DNA of 64,000 nucleotides, taken from contig AP024674.1 in the NCBI GenBank assembly GCA_025998755.1, forward strand, positions 1,168,162 through 1,232,161, given 5' to 3'. The notes beneath the pieces are model-generated. The model worked only from the letters and a program-made list of their open reading frames with translations. It was not told where the DNA came from and ran no database searches. The position numbers and the translations under genes were made by a program. Below, in pieces: positions 9,346 to 17,320 of the stretch (position 1 is the stretch's first letter; the number at the start of each line of letters is the position of its first letter). This DNA comes from Armatimonadota bacterium (GTDB taxonomy: Bacteria; Armatimonadota; UBA5829; DSUL01).

Positions 9346-9936
9346 TCACCAGAGCCGCCAGGCCGGCCAGCCACAACCCTCTAATAACTTCCCCAGCAGA
9401 TGGAGCGGCAGGCCCACCACGTTGAAGTAGCACCCCTCGATCTCCTTAACGAAGATGCTGGCACGCCCCTGAATGCCGTAGGCGCCCGCCTTGTCGAACG
9501 GCTCGCCGCTTGCCACATAGGCCGCGATCTGCTCGTCGGATATCCGGTCGAACACGACGCGGGTGCTCTCGCAGCCCGTTCTTAGCGCGCCCTTCAGGGC
9601 AACCGCCACGCCGGTCAGGACCCGGTGCTCCCGTCCCGAGAGCAACCGAAGCATCCGCGCCGCGTCTTCCGCACCGGACGGCTTGCCAAGGAGCTCGCCG
9701 TCCACCGCCACAACGGTGTCCGCGGCGATCACGAGCTCTTCGGGAAAGGATGCGGCCACCGCCAGGCATTTGGCGCGCGCCACATCCTGGATCCCCTGTT
9801 CCAGCGGCGGAGCAAAATGGACCTCTTCATCTATACCCGGCTCAACCACCCGGAATTCCCGGACAATGCAGCCCAGCAGCTCCCGCCTGCGAGGGGACGC
9901 CGACGCGAGGACCACCCGGGGAGGCGCTGCTTTCAC
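9346..9936 (-). CDS. maf: Maf-family nucleoside triphosphate pyrophosphatase
   Basis: A 196-residue Maf/YceF/YhdE-type protein that hydrolyses non-canonical or m5/dTTP-type nucleotides to monophosphates. It shows the N-terminal LASASPRRRELL, the central AADTVVAVDGELLGKP with the catalytic Asp, and GAYGIQGRA near the C-terminus. The GTG start at 9936 overlaps the yvcK stop as GTGA, showing translational coupling with the uvrC-to-maf block. Confidence 0.93.
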   Translation of the reverse strand: MKAAPPRVVLASASPRRRELLGCIVREFRVVEPGIDEEVHFAPPLEQGIQDVARAKCLAVAASFPEELVIAADTVVAVDGELLGKPSGAEDAARMLRLLSGREHRVLTGVAVALKGALRTGCESTRVVFDRISDEQIAAYVASGEPFDKAGAYGIQGRASIFVKEIEGCYFNVVGLPLHLLGKLLEGCGWPAWRLW

Positions 9937-11345
9937 AGCCGCGGGGCCCTCTCAAAAAGAAGCCGCATCACCGCGGACGCCAGTTTGTCCGGGTCGTGCC
10001 GGACAACTTCCGTCTCACTGATGAGGGGCGCAACGACCGGGTGATAACCCATCTGCCGGACGCCTTCCACATCCGGCGGAACCAGGTCCGCGCCTTCCCG
10101 GCGGTAGCGCTCCAGCAACTCTATGGATGGGACGCTGTCGTTCATCAGAACATAGTCGAACAGACGGACGGCGGGCGCGTGCCGCTCAATAGCCCGGATG
10201 TGATCCACCACCCCGAACCCGTCGGTCTCTCCCGGCTGCGTCATGACGTTGCAGACGTAGACTTTCAACGCCTTCGACCGGGCGATCGCCTCGGGAATGC
10301 CGCGGACAAGTAGGTTCGGGATGATGCTGGTGAACACGCTCCCCGGCCCGATGATAATGGCTTCGGCTTTGTGGATCGCATCCAGCGCTTCTGAAAGCGG
10401 CTGCACCTCCGGCGGGTTCAGGTAAATGCTTTTGATGGCCCCTGGCGCTTTCAGGATAGAGGTCTCGCCCTCCACCACGGAGCCGTCTTCCATCTCCGCC
10501 ATAAGCGAGACGTTCTGAACAGTGGAGGGGAGCACCCGGCCGCGAATGGCGAGGACCCGGCTGGTCTCCTTGACCGCCATCTCGAAGTCACCGGTCAGAT
10601 GGGTCATCGCCGCAAGAAGAAGATTGCCAAACGAATGCCCTTCGAGCGAGCCGGGTGTGCCTGACTGCCGTAGCCCTCCTTCCTCCGACTGCTGATTCCC
10701 CCTGCCGTCGAACCGGTATTGCAGGAGCTCCGTCATCAGGGTCTCTGCATCCGCCAGCGCCACGAGACAGTTACGGATGTCCCCCGGCGGGAGCATCCCG
10801 AACTGACGCTGAAGCGCCCCGCTGGACCCACCGTCGTCCGTCACCGTGACGATGGCAACGATATTGCTGGTATACTGCTTGAGACCGCGCAGGAGTGTGG
10901 AGAGTCCGGTCCCACCCCCGATGGTCACCACCCTCTGACCTTGGGCAAGATACCGCTTCTGGAACACAACATCCGCCAGGCGCCGCTTGTCCATGGTGAC
11001 CAGGGCGGACGTGATGGACCCAATGGTCTGCTTGATGGAAACGAAGATCAGCAGCAGCCCCGCCGCCATGAATGCCAGGCTGACTGGCACATAGACGCGC
11101 GGGAGGTTGAGCTCCACTCCAAAGCGCAGGAACACGGTGCGAGCAAGGTCGTCCAGGAGGCGCAGATAATCGAAGGTCCGCAGATTCGTGATGAGCCCCA
11201 CCCCGATGATGACCAGACTGATCCCCACGGGGACGAGCAAAAGCCACCGCTTCACCCGCATACCGGGGTAGAGCCATTTCAGCGAGCTCCGCAGCCACAG
11301 CGCGGCTTCGGAGAAGCGCGAGCTCTCAGAGCGGACCTGTGCCAA
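9933..11345 (-). CDS. yvcK: YvcK family gluconeogenesis/cell-shape factor with N-terminal membrane anchor
   Basis: About 470 residues. After a leader containing LKWLYPGM come two hydrophobic segments (LLLVPVGISLVIIGVG and VPVSLAFMAAGLLLIFV), then the YvcK/CofD-like domain with VVTIGGGTGLSTLLRGLK, TVTDDGGSSG and PPGDIRNCL. YvcK binds UDP-GlcNAc and controls carbon flux to the cell wall. The start is uncertain: the frame runs into rapZ, and I chose the TTG at 11345 (GGAG 10 bases upstream), which overlaps rapZ by 20 bases. The ATG at 11261 would remove the conserved KWLYPG stretch. Confidence 0.9.
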   Translation of the reverse strand: MAQVRSESSRFSEAALWLRSSLKWLYPGMRVKRWLLLVPVGISLVIIGVGLITNLRTFDYLRLLDDLARTVFLRFGVELNLPRVYVPVSLAFMAAGLLLIFVSIKQTIGSITSALVTMDKRRLADVVFQKRYLAQGQRVVTIGGGTGLSTLLRGLKQYTSNIVAIVTVTDDGGSSGALQRQFGMLPPGDIRNCLVALADAETLMTELLQYRFDGRGNQQSEEGGLRQSGTPGSLEGHSFGNLLLAAMTHLTGDFEMAVKETSRVLAIRGRVLPSTVQNVSLMAEMEDGSVVEGETSILKAPGAIKSIYLNPPEVQPLSEALDAIHKAEAIIIGPGSVFTSIIPNLLVRGIPEAIARSKALKVYVCNVMTQPGETDGFGVVDHIRAIERHAPAVRLFDYVLMNDSVPSIELLERYRREGADLVPPDVEGVRQMGYHPVVAPLISETEVVRHDPDKLASAVMRLLFERAPRL

Positions 11346-12210
11346 CGTCCCTGTGCTCCACAATGACGTTGTAGTCCCTGTCCGACAGGAACCGCGCCAG
11401 CTCGTTGGCCACCACCACGGAGCGATGGCGTCCACCCGTGCATCCGATGGCGATGGTGAGATAGGCCTTCCCTTCCCGGGCGTACTGCGGGATGCTGAAC
11501 TCAACCAGATCGAACAGCCGCTGCAGCAGAGGCTCCGTCAGCGGGTCCGACATAACGTAGTCGCGCACCGGCTCGCAGTTGCCGTCATAGGGACGCAGGC
11601 GGGGGACATAATGGGGATTGGCAAGGAAGCGCACGTCGAACACGACGTCGGCCTCCAGCGGAATACCGTGCTTGAACCCGAAGGACACAACCGTGATGAC
11701 CAGCGACTCGGCCGGACTCTGACCCGAAAAATAGCGCTCGATGGCCTTGCGCAGTCCCAGCGGCTCCAGCTTGGTGGTGTCAATAATCTTGTCCGCCCGC
11801 TCCTTGAGCGGCGAGAGGAGTTCGCGTTCGTAGCGGATGCTCTCCATAATGCCGCGCGTATCGGTCACCAGAGGATGGCGGCGGCGTGTCTCCTTGAACC
11901 GCTGCACCAGCACCTCGTCGCTTGCGTCCAGAAACAGCACCTTGGGGCGCTGGAAGCCGTCCACGGGAGACTCTCGCATCCTGTCAAAAGTCTCGATGAG
12001 GTGGTCGAACATCGTGCCGGCCCGGGCATCCACCACCAGCGCCAAACCCTTCACATCGGCCCGATCCTGTGTCAGAAGACGGGCAGCCTCCGGCATTAGC
12101 TCCGGGGGCAGGTTGTCTATACAGTAGAAGTTCAGGTCTTCGAACACGTGGATGGCGAGCGTCTTGCCCGCCCCGGACATGCCCGTGACCACCACAAGCT
12201 CGCGGGACAC
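11326..12210 (-). CDS. rapZ: RapZ (YvcJ) nucleotide-binding RNase adapter protein
   Basis: A 294-residue protein of the RapZ family with P-loop GMSGAGKT (9-16), the middle signature DVRFLANPHYVP, and the C-terminal IGCTGGRHRSVVVANEL. RapZ senses glucosamine-6-phosphate and directs small-RNA processing in Enterobacteria; in other bacteria it is paired with yvcK, as here. The GTG start follows GAGGA by 7 bases, next to the stop of the small membrane protein gene. Adjacent rapZ and yvcK suggest cell-envelope precursor control. Confidence 0.95.
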   Translation of the reverse strand: MSRELVVVTGMSGAGKTLAIHVFEDLNFYCIDNLPPELMPEAARLLTQDRADVKGLALVVDARAGTMFDHLIETFDRMRESPVDGFQRPKVLFLDASDEVLVQRFKETRRRHPLVTDTRGIMESIRYERELLSPLKERADKIIDTTKLEPLGLRKAIERYFSGQSPAESLVITVVSFGFKHGIPLEADVVFDVRFLANPHYVPRLRPYDGNCEPVRDYVMSDPLTEPLLQRLFDLVEFSIPQYAREGKAYLTIAIGCTGGRHRSVVVANELARFLSDRDYNVIVEHRDVGTGPL

Positions 12211-12211
12211 T

Positions 12212-12589
12212 TCAATCCTCCCTGACCAGCCGCAGGAACCGGTTCACTATTCCTCCCAGTATACTCAGCATCACCGCGCAGAATACCGCGGCCCCCACGG
12301 AACCGATCTCAAATCCGGGGACCAGCTCACTGACCACCCACAGCACCAGCACATTTACGGCGAAACCGAGCAGCCCCAGGCTCAGGCAGTTCAAGGGCAA
12401 AAGGAGGGTCCTCATCACCGGACGCACCACAGTGTTGGCGCAGGCAAGAACGAACACCGTAAGAACCGCGTCCCAGAACCCTCTGAGGCTGATCTGCATG
12501 TTCAGCGCCTTGCCCGTGGCCACCACGGCCCAGAGGATCAATGCGTGCGCCACCCACCTCAGCAGGATCTCTTTGATTCTGTCGCTCAT
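12212..12589 (-). CDS. Small four-helix membrane protein of the phage holin IV / YvlD family
   Basis: A 125-residue protein with about four hydrophobic helices (about 10-28, 36-56, 62-83 and 92-115), typical of the YvlD/phage holin family 4 that occurs widely on bacterial chromosomes outside prophages. The inner sequence ANTVVRPVMRTLLLPLN is characteristic. The ATG at 12589 overlaps the ogt stop as ATGA, which fixes the start; the frame continues upstream without support. It lies in the uvrC-ogt-rapZ-yvcK block. The biological role is not established. Confidence 0.8.
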   Translation of the reverse strand: MSDRIKEILLRWVAHALILWAVVATGKALNMQISLRGFWDAVLTVFVLACANTVVRPVMRTLLLPLNCLSLGLLGFAVNVLVLWVVSELVPGFEIGSVGAAVFCAVMLSILGGIVNRFLRLVRED

Positions 12590-13137
12590 TCCAGATCTCC
12601 CGCGCCCGGACAGTCGCCTGGCGGCAGCGCCAGGTCGAACCCTTCCAGAGCAAGCAAGCGCTGTTTCCAGTGCAAACCGGCCGAGTATCCTCCAGGGCCG
12701 CCGTTTGCCGCAACCACCCTGTGACACGGGACGAGCACCGGAAAGGGATTATGGGCCATCACCTGACCGCACGCGCGCGCCGCATCGGGCCGGCCACTTT
12801 CCGCCGCCAGCCAGCCATAAGTTCGCACTTCGCCCCAAGGGATGCGCATCGCCGCCCGCAGAACTGCCGCCGAAAACAGCGAAGCCCCGCTCAGGTCCGG
12901 CACCAGATCAAAGCTTCGCCGCTCGCCCCGGAAATACTGCTCAAGCTGAAGGCAAGTCTGCGCGCAGGCGTCCGCATTTTCGCCCCGAGCGCTCTCGACG
13001 ATATCCAGCGGCGCGCTTCCGGGCAACCAGATGCGCACAAGCCGCTCGCCTCGGCACGCCACAAGACCGCTGCCCCACAAGGTCTGGTAGCTTCCGAAGC
13101 ACAGTCCTTCCTCAAGCGGCATGGGCACCCTCACCAT
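12586..13137 (-). CDS. ogt: Methylated-DNA--protein-cysteine methyltransferase
   Basis: A 183-residue O6-alkylguanine-DNA alkyltransferase that transfers the alkyl group from DNA to its own cysteine. The acceptor lies in VPCHRVV, followed by GGPGGYSAGLHWKQRLLALEG. The helix-turn-helix part reads IPWGEVRTYGWLAAESGRPDAAR. Its start overlaps the end of uvrC by 26 bases, so two repair genes are coupled. Confidence 0.94.
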   Translation of the reverse strand: MVRVPMPLEEGLCFGSYQTLWGSGLVACRGERLVRIWLPGSAPLDIVESARGENADACAQTCLQLEQYFRGERRSFDLVPDLSGASLFSAAVLRAAMRIPWGEVRTYGWLAAESGRPDAARACGQVMAHNPFPVLVPCHRVVAANGGPGGYSAGLHWKQRLLALEGFDLALPPGDCPGAGDLE

Positions 13138-15028
13138 CTTCGCCGGAATGCAGACGCTCGTATAGGGCCATCGCCACAGTGCGGTTCATCCCGGGGGCTC
13201 GGGCCAGATCCTCCACGGAGAGCTTTCTCATCTCCTCCACCGACCCGAACTCCCGGACCAGCCGCGACCGCCGCGCCGGGCCGATGCCAGGAACGCTATC
13301 GAGCAGCGAGGCCAGGCTGCCCTTCCCTCTCAGCTTCCGGTGATATGTGACAGCAAAACGGTGGGCCTCGTCGCGAACATGCTGCACCAGTCTTAGGGCG
13401 GCAGAGTGACGCTCCAGTCTCACGGGCTCGGGGCTGCCCGGCAGGAAGATCTCCTCCTCCTTCTTGGCAAGCGATGCGACCGATAGTCCTTCTATTCCCG
13501 ACTCCCGCACCGCCTCCAGCGCGGCGCTCAACTGACCGCGGCCTCCGTCTATCAACATCAGGTCCGGCAGTTCCCCGAACCGCCCACTCCCCTCGCGGGC
13601 GTTCGCCAGTCTACGGCTGATGACCTCTCTCAAGCTACCAAAATCATCCTGTCCCTTTACGGTGCGAACGCGGAAATGCCGGTACTCTTTGCGCGCTGGA
13701 AGGCCGTCCTCGAAGACTGCCATCGAACCGACCACATAGCCGCCCTGCAGGTTGGAGATATCGAAGCATTCGATGCGAACGGGGGGAGTCTCCAGGCCCA
13801 GGGCCTCTGCCAGCTCCATGCACGCCTGCTCAGCCCGTGCCCGGTCCGATGCGCTGCGAAGCACCCGCTGCTTCAGCTCCAGCTCCGCGTTGCGTGTGAC
13901 CATCTCCACCAGCTTTCTCTTCTCTCCCCGGACCGGCGCAATCAGGCGCACGCTCCTCCCCCTCCGTTCGGTAAGATAGTTGCGTATGGCTTGTGCATCC
14001 CCGGGCTGCACGGGGATGATCACCTCGGCCGGGATGGTGGGAGCCCCCTCGTAATACTGCTTGAGGAACTGCTCCACCACCGAGGCATCCGGTTCGGCGG
14101 GGTCAGCCTCCAGGGTAAAGTTCTCCTGCCCGATCAGCCTGCCTGTCCGGATGAAGAACACGTGCGCCACCACGTCGCCGCCATCCCGCGCAACTCCGAT
14201 CACATCCTGGTCGGTTCCGTCCACGGAAAAGACCTTCTGGCGCTCCGCCAGTTGAGAGATTGCACGGATACGGTCGCGCAGCGCTGCGGCACGTTCGAAC
14301 TGCAGGTTCTCCGCAGCTTCCTCCATCTGCGCGGAGAGCTGGCGGATGACCTCATCGTGACGGCCTTCGAACAGCTTGCACACCTGGCGGACAGCCCGCA
14401 TATACTCGTCACGGTCCACCTCGCCCGTGCACGGTCCCATACACTGGTTCAAGTGGTAGTAAAGACAGGGGCGGAGGCGCTCCTGGCCCGTGAAACGCGG
14501 ACGGCAACTCTGAATACCGAAGATGCGGCGTGCAGTCCGCAGTGTATCGCGGACGGCGCGCGCGTTGGTGAAGGGACCGAAGTAAAGATTCCCGTCGCGG
14601 GTCAGGCGGTGGCGGCGGGTAAAGAAGACGCGAGGATAAGGATCATTGATGGTGACGCATACGTAAGGATAGCTCTTGTCATCCTTGAGCCGGACGTTGA
14701 AGTAGGGCCGGTGCTTCTTGATGAGCGTGCTCTCCAGGATGAGCGCCTCGACCTCATTGTCCGTCACCATCCATTCGACATCAGCAGCCGAGCGAACCAT
14801 CTGCGCCGTCCGGGGCGGATGAGAGGCTCCTTTCTGGAAGTAACTTCGCACGCGGCTGCGCAGGTTGACGGCCTTGCCAACATAGATGACGTTCCCTGCC
14901 GCATCCCGGAACAGGTAGCATCCGGGGAGCGCCGGCACGACATCCAGCGCTGCGGAAAGGCTGTTGCTGAGAGTGGAGGTCCTGTTCTCTGACATGGCGA
15001 CGGCGCCGGCGGAACCGGCATCACACAT
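13112..15028 (-). CDS. uvrC: UvrABC system protein C
   Basis: A 638-residue excinuclease subunit that makes both incisions in nucleotide excision repair. The GIY-YIG nuclease domain is at the N-terminus (LPGCYLFRDAAGNVIYVGK), the UVR motif in the middle (AAENLQFERAAALRDRI), the RNase H-like incision domain after it (ECFDISNLQGGYVVGSM), and a helix-hairpin-helix pair at the end (VPGIGPARRSRLVREFGS). The ATG at 15028 has GGGAGGG 4 bases upstream and is preferred over the GTG at 15043 and the ATG at 14995. Confidence 0.97.
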   Translation of the reverse strand: MCDAGSAGAVAMSENRTSTLSNSLSAALDVVPALPGCYLFRDAAGNVIYVGKAVNLRSRVRSYFQKGASHPPRTAQMVRSAADVEWMVTDNEVEALILESTLIKKHRPYFNVRLKDDKSYPYVCVTINDPYPRVFFTRRHRLTRDGNLYFGPFTNARAVRDTLRTARRIFGIQSCRPRFTGQERLRPCLYYHLNQCMGPCTGEVDRDEYMRAVRQVCKLFEGRHDEVIRQLSAQMEEAAENLQFERAAALRDRIRAISQLAERQKVFSVDGTDQDVIGVARDGGDVVAHVFFIRTGRLIGQENFTLEADPAEPDASVVEQFLKQYYEGAPTIPAEVIIPVQPGDAQAIRNYLTERRGRSVRLIAPVRGEKRKLVEMVTRNAELELKQRVLRSASDRARAEQACMELAEALGLETPPVRIECFDISNLQGGYVVGSMAVFEDGLPARKEYRHFRVRTVKGQDDFGSLREVISRRLANAREGSGRFGELPDLMLIDGGRGQLSAALEAVRESGIEGLSVASLAKKEEEIFLPGSPEPVRLERHSAALRLVQHVRDEAHRFAVTYHRKLRGKGSLASLLDSVPGIGPARRSRLVREFGSVEEMRKLSVEDLARAPGMNRTVAMALYERLHSGEDGEGAHAA

Positions 15029-15070
15029 TCTACCCTCCCGCACCGGCGCCCGCGACGCGGCAGTGGCCGG

Positions 15071-15604
15071 TCAGGATCCCGGGAGATCCTGCCAGAGGCG
15101 TCCTCCGCACTCCGGACATTCCGCGGCCATCAGGCTGACCGTCTGGAGAATGTCCGCCGCTGCCATGTCCGGCTCCTTCCAGGCAGCGTAGACAACGCCA
15201 AAGCGGTCCACCAGCACTGCGGCATTGCCATTACCCGGCAGATTAGCCGGCTGTGGACAGCTCACCACATTCCAAGAGGCAGGCAACGGGATGCCGCAAG
15301 CAGCACTGTCCGCTGCCAGCACCCAGACAGACACCTCAAACCAGTCCAGCTCAGGTGCGCCGGCGGCGAGCTCCCGAAGCAACTGGACGGAAGGCCCTTC
15401 AGGGCGCACAGCCAGGATCAGCAGCGAGCGGCGCTGGCGGAGATCCCAGCTATCCATTTCCCGTCCATCCCGACTGCGGAACCGCAGGCGGGGAAGAACG
15501 TCTCCGGCGCAAAGTGAAAAGGGCACCTCAAACGTCCTTTCTTGTTCTTTCGGTCTCACCCGGCATAGTTGCCGGGAACAAGCCGCACCGTCTTGCGCGT
15601 CCAT
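15071..15604 (-). CDS. Redoxin-like (thioredoxin-fold) protein without catalytic cysteines
   Basis: A 177-residue protein whose middle looks like a peroxiredoxin/TlpA fold: a strand ending LPRLRFRSRDG, then SLLILAVR in place of the usual strand leading to a catalytic Cys, and VLVDRFGVVYAAW as the later strand. There is no cysteine at the redox position. The C-terminus has CPECGG, a half zinc-ribbon. Function unknown. It ends 42 bases before uvrC on the same strand and may be the first gene of that block. The candidate RNA at 15688-15906 lies upstream on the other strand. Confidence 0.6.
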   Translation of the reverse strand: MDAQDGAACSRQLCRVRPKEQERTFEVPFSLCAGDVLPRLRFRSRDGREMDSWDLRQRRSLLILAVRPEGPSVQLLRELAAGAPELDWFEVSVWVLAADSAACGIPLPASWNVVSCPQPANLPGNGNAAVLVDRFGVVYAAWKEPDMAAADILQTVSLMAAECPECGGRLWQDLPGS

Positions 15605-15621
15605 CAGGCAAATGGTAAGAT
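15593..15621 (+). promoter_or_regulatory. Possible promoter in front of the structured RNA region
   Basis: TTGCGC (15593-15598), a 17-base spacer and TAAGAT (15616-15621). Transcription would start near 15628, about 60 bases before the candidate RNA. The match is moderate. Confidence 0.35.
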
Positions 15622-15687
15622 GGAATCGGGCGGCGGGAAGGCTGGCTTAGTCTCCCAATCCGTATCCGTCATAAGTGACGGGCGGAC

Positions 15688-15906
15688 CCGCCGGGTTATT
15701 GCCCTGCGGTATTCGAGGATTGCTCCGAAGGTTTTGAGCCGACACCTAGATCTCTAGGAGCCCGAGTGGACCGGAGGACGAGGAATTCCCGGAGGCGCAA
15801 GCTTCCGGGAAAAGCTCAGAGGCCGGACCCGGGGCACCCCTTTTGTTTTGAGGGTTCATAAAACCGAGGGGCACACGGTACAGGCGGGGCGCTGAGGTAT
15901 CGGCGG
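15688..15906 (+). ncRNA. Candidate structured RNA with a 6S-like architecture
   Basis: This gene-free stretch folds into a defined set of stems. A closing stem can form from 15688-15693 with 15901-15906 and 15701-15707 with 15884-15890. A long apical rod runs from 15760 to 15835: GCCCG/CGGGgC, GGaCCGG/CCGGaCC, GAG/CUC, then an 11-bp stem capped by a GCAA tetraloop (15786-15811). A side hairpin lies on the 3' side (15837-15871, CCCCU...AGGGG and GUUUU...AAAAC), and a small one on the 5' side (15745-15758). G-U pairs in two stems make sense only on the plus strand. Closing stem, open centre with a 3' hairpin and a long rod are the layout of 6S RNA, but I cannot prove the family. Confidence 0.45.
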
Positions 15907-15914
15907 CGGACAGG

Positions 15915-15943
15915 TTGCGGATTCTGTCAGATTGCGGTAATCT
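15915..15943 (+). promoter_or_regulatory. Possible tRNA-Glu promoter
   Basis: TTGCGG (15915-15920), a 17-base spacer and TAATCT (15938-15943), placing the transcript start a few bases before the tRNA at 15957. The -10 match is weak. Confidence 0.35.
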
Positions 15944-15956
15944 GTCTGCCGTCCGT

Positions 15957-16032
15957 GCCCCCGTGGTGTAGCGGTCAACATGCCTGGTTCTCAGCCAGGA
16001 GATCGAGGGTTCGAGTCCCTTCGGGGGTACCA
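15957..16032 (+). tRNA. tRNA-Glu (anticodon CTC)
   Basis: A full cloverleaf of 76 bases. The acceptor stem GCCCCCG pairs with CGGGGGT (one G-U at the end). The anticodon stem CCTGG/CCAGG holds the loop TTCTCAG with anticodon CTC, reading GAG. The T arm has TTCGAGT. CCA is encoded at 16030-16032. Confidence 0.95.
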
Positions 16033-16125
16033 TCCCTTTCTTTTCGACCCGCCCTGTAGTCTTCTTCTTGCATCGTCTGAGGGTGCTCGTGTCTGCGAAG
16101 CCGTGCAACCCGCGCGAATGGCCTG

Positions 16126-16131
16126 TATAAT
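16126..16131 (+). promoter_or_regulatory. Possible -10 box for the leuB-like gene
   Basis: A perfect TATAAT 128 bases before the leuB start, in the 226-base gap after the tRNA. The region 17 bases upstream reads GTGCAA, a weak -35. I see nothing else in this gap. Confidence 0.4.
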
Positions 16132-16258
16132 CCCTTGGCTTATCGAGCAGCCGACCCATCGGCCGCGCGCTTGCATCCCTCGTGCCCTCCCGGGCAGCTT
16201 CACACCAGATCAAGCCGCAGGCCATCCTGAAGGACTTATGTAGAGGAGACCAGTCTCG

Positions 16259-17320
16259 ATGTACAAGATCGCAGTCATTCCGGGAGACGGGACCGGCCCG
16301 GAGGTCACAGCAGAGGCGCTGAAAGTGCTGAACGCCGTCGCCGCGAAGGTGGGCTTCAAATATGAGACCCAGGAATACGACTTCGGGGGCGACCGCTACC
16401 TGAGGACCGGGGAGGTGCTCCCGGAGAGCGCTCCGGACGAACTGCGCTCCTTCGACGCAATCCTTCTGGGAGCTATCGGTCATCCGGATGTCAAACCCGG
16501 CATCCTGGAGCAGGGCATCCTTCTGAAGCTGCGGTTTACACTGGACCAGTACATCAACCTACGGCCCGTCAAGCTTTACCCCGGTGTCTGGACGCCCATC
16601 AAGGACAAGGGGCCGGAGGACATTGACTTCGTCGTCGTGCGGGAAAACACGGAAGGTGCTTACGTCGGAATGGGCGGGTTCTTCAAGAAGGGCACTCCGG
16701 ACGAGATCGCCATTCAGGAAGACGTCAACACTCGCAAGGGCGTCGAACGCTGCATCCGCTACGCCTTCGAGTATACCCGCAAGCGCAACAAGGCCAACCA
16801 GTTAACCCTGTGCGCCAAGACCAACGTTCTGACCTACGGGCACGACCTTTGGGACCGCGTGTTCCACGAGGTGGGACAGGCGGATTATCCCGACATCAAG
16901 CGGGAGTATGCCCACGTGGACGCCACCTGCATGTGGATGGTGAAGAACCCGGAATGGTTCGACGTGATCGTGACGCCGAACATGTTCGGGGACATCATCA
17001 CCGACCTGGGCGCCATGATTCAGGGCGGAATGGGCATCGCGGCAGGCGGCAATATCAACCCGAACGGAGTCTCGATGTTCGAACCGATCGGCGGCAGCGC
17101 CCCGAAATACACCGGCAAGGGGGTCATCAACCCGCTTGCGGCCATCTGCAGCATGCAGATGATGCTGGAGCATCTGGGCGAGGAGAAGGCCGCCGCGCTG
17201 GTGGAGTCCGCCGTGGCGTGGGCGACCAGCGAGAAGCTGCAGAGTATGTCCGCCGGCAAGATGGGCTACAGCACATCGGAGGTGGGCGATATGATCGCGC
17301 AGCATGTCGCGGACTCCTGA
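16259..17320 (+). CDS. leuB: Isocitrate/isopropylmalate dehydrogenase family protein, probably 3-isopropylmalate dehydrogenase
   Basis: A 353-residue decarboxylating dehydrogenase. It shows the N-terminal [10 protein letters not shown], the substrate segment [29 protein letters not shown], and the nucleotide-binding C-terminal half with [14 protein letters not shown] and [12 protein letters not shown]. Family members oxidise 3-isopropylmalate (leucine synthesis), isocitrate, homoisocitrate or tartrate. The IDH/IPMDH family is certain; the leuB identity is likely but not proved, since no other leucine gene is near. A GAGGAGA site precedes the ATG. The last 17 bases overlap the following transporter gene. 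Confidence 0.82.
   Translation: MYKIAVIPGDGTGPEVTAEALKVLNAVAAKVGFKYETQEYDFGGDRYLRTGEVLPESAPDELRSFDAILLGAIGHPDVKPGILEQGILLKLRFTLDQYINLRPVKLYPGVWTPIKDKGPEDIDFVVVRENTEGAYVGMGGFFKKGTPDEIAIQEDVNTRKGVERCIRYAFEYTRKRNKANQLTLCAKTNVLTYGHDLWDRVFHEVGQADYPDIKREYAHVDATCMWMVKNPEWFDVIVTPNMFGDIITDLGAMIQGGMGIAAGGNINPNGVSMFEPIGGSAPKYTGKGVINPLAAICSMQMMLEHLGEEKAAALVESAVAWATSEKLQSMSAGKMGYSTSEVGDMIAQHVADS

Noticed and set aside
12212-12589. Prophage holin
   Set aside because: Although the family is named after phage holins, the gene sits in a block of housekeeping genes and no other phage gene occurs in the window. It is an ordinary chromosomal membrane protein of the YvlD group.
15781-15835. glmS, SRP, tmRNA or RNase P RNA at the hairpin-rich stretch
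   Set aside because: None of their conserved cores is present (no GGAAGGA-type SRP loop, no tmRNA alanine acceptor, no RNase P core), so only a 6S-like layout was kept as a tentative idea.
15746-16483. A 245-residue minus-strand reading frame across the tRNA, with the stretch PKGLEPSISWLRTRH
   Set aside because: It is the antisense of tRNA-Glu. This peptide is a well-known false protein created by reading tRNA genes backwards, and it also covers the start of leuB.
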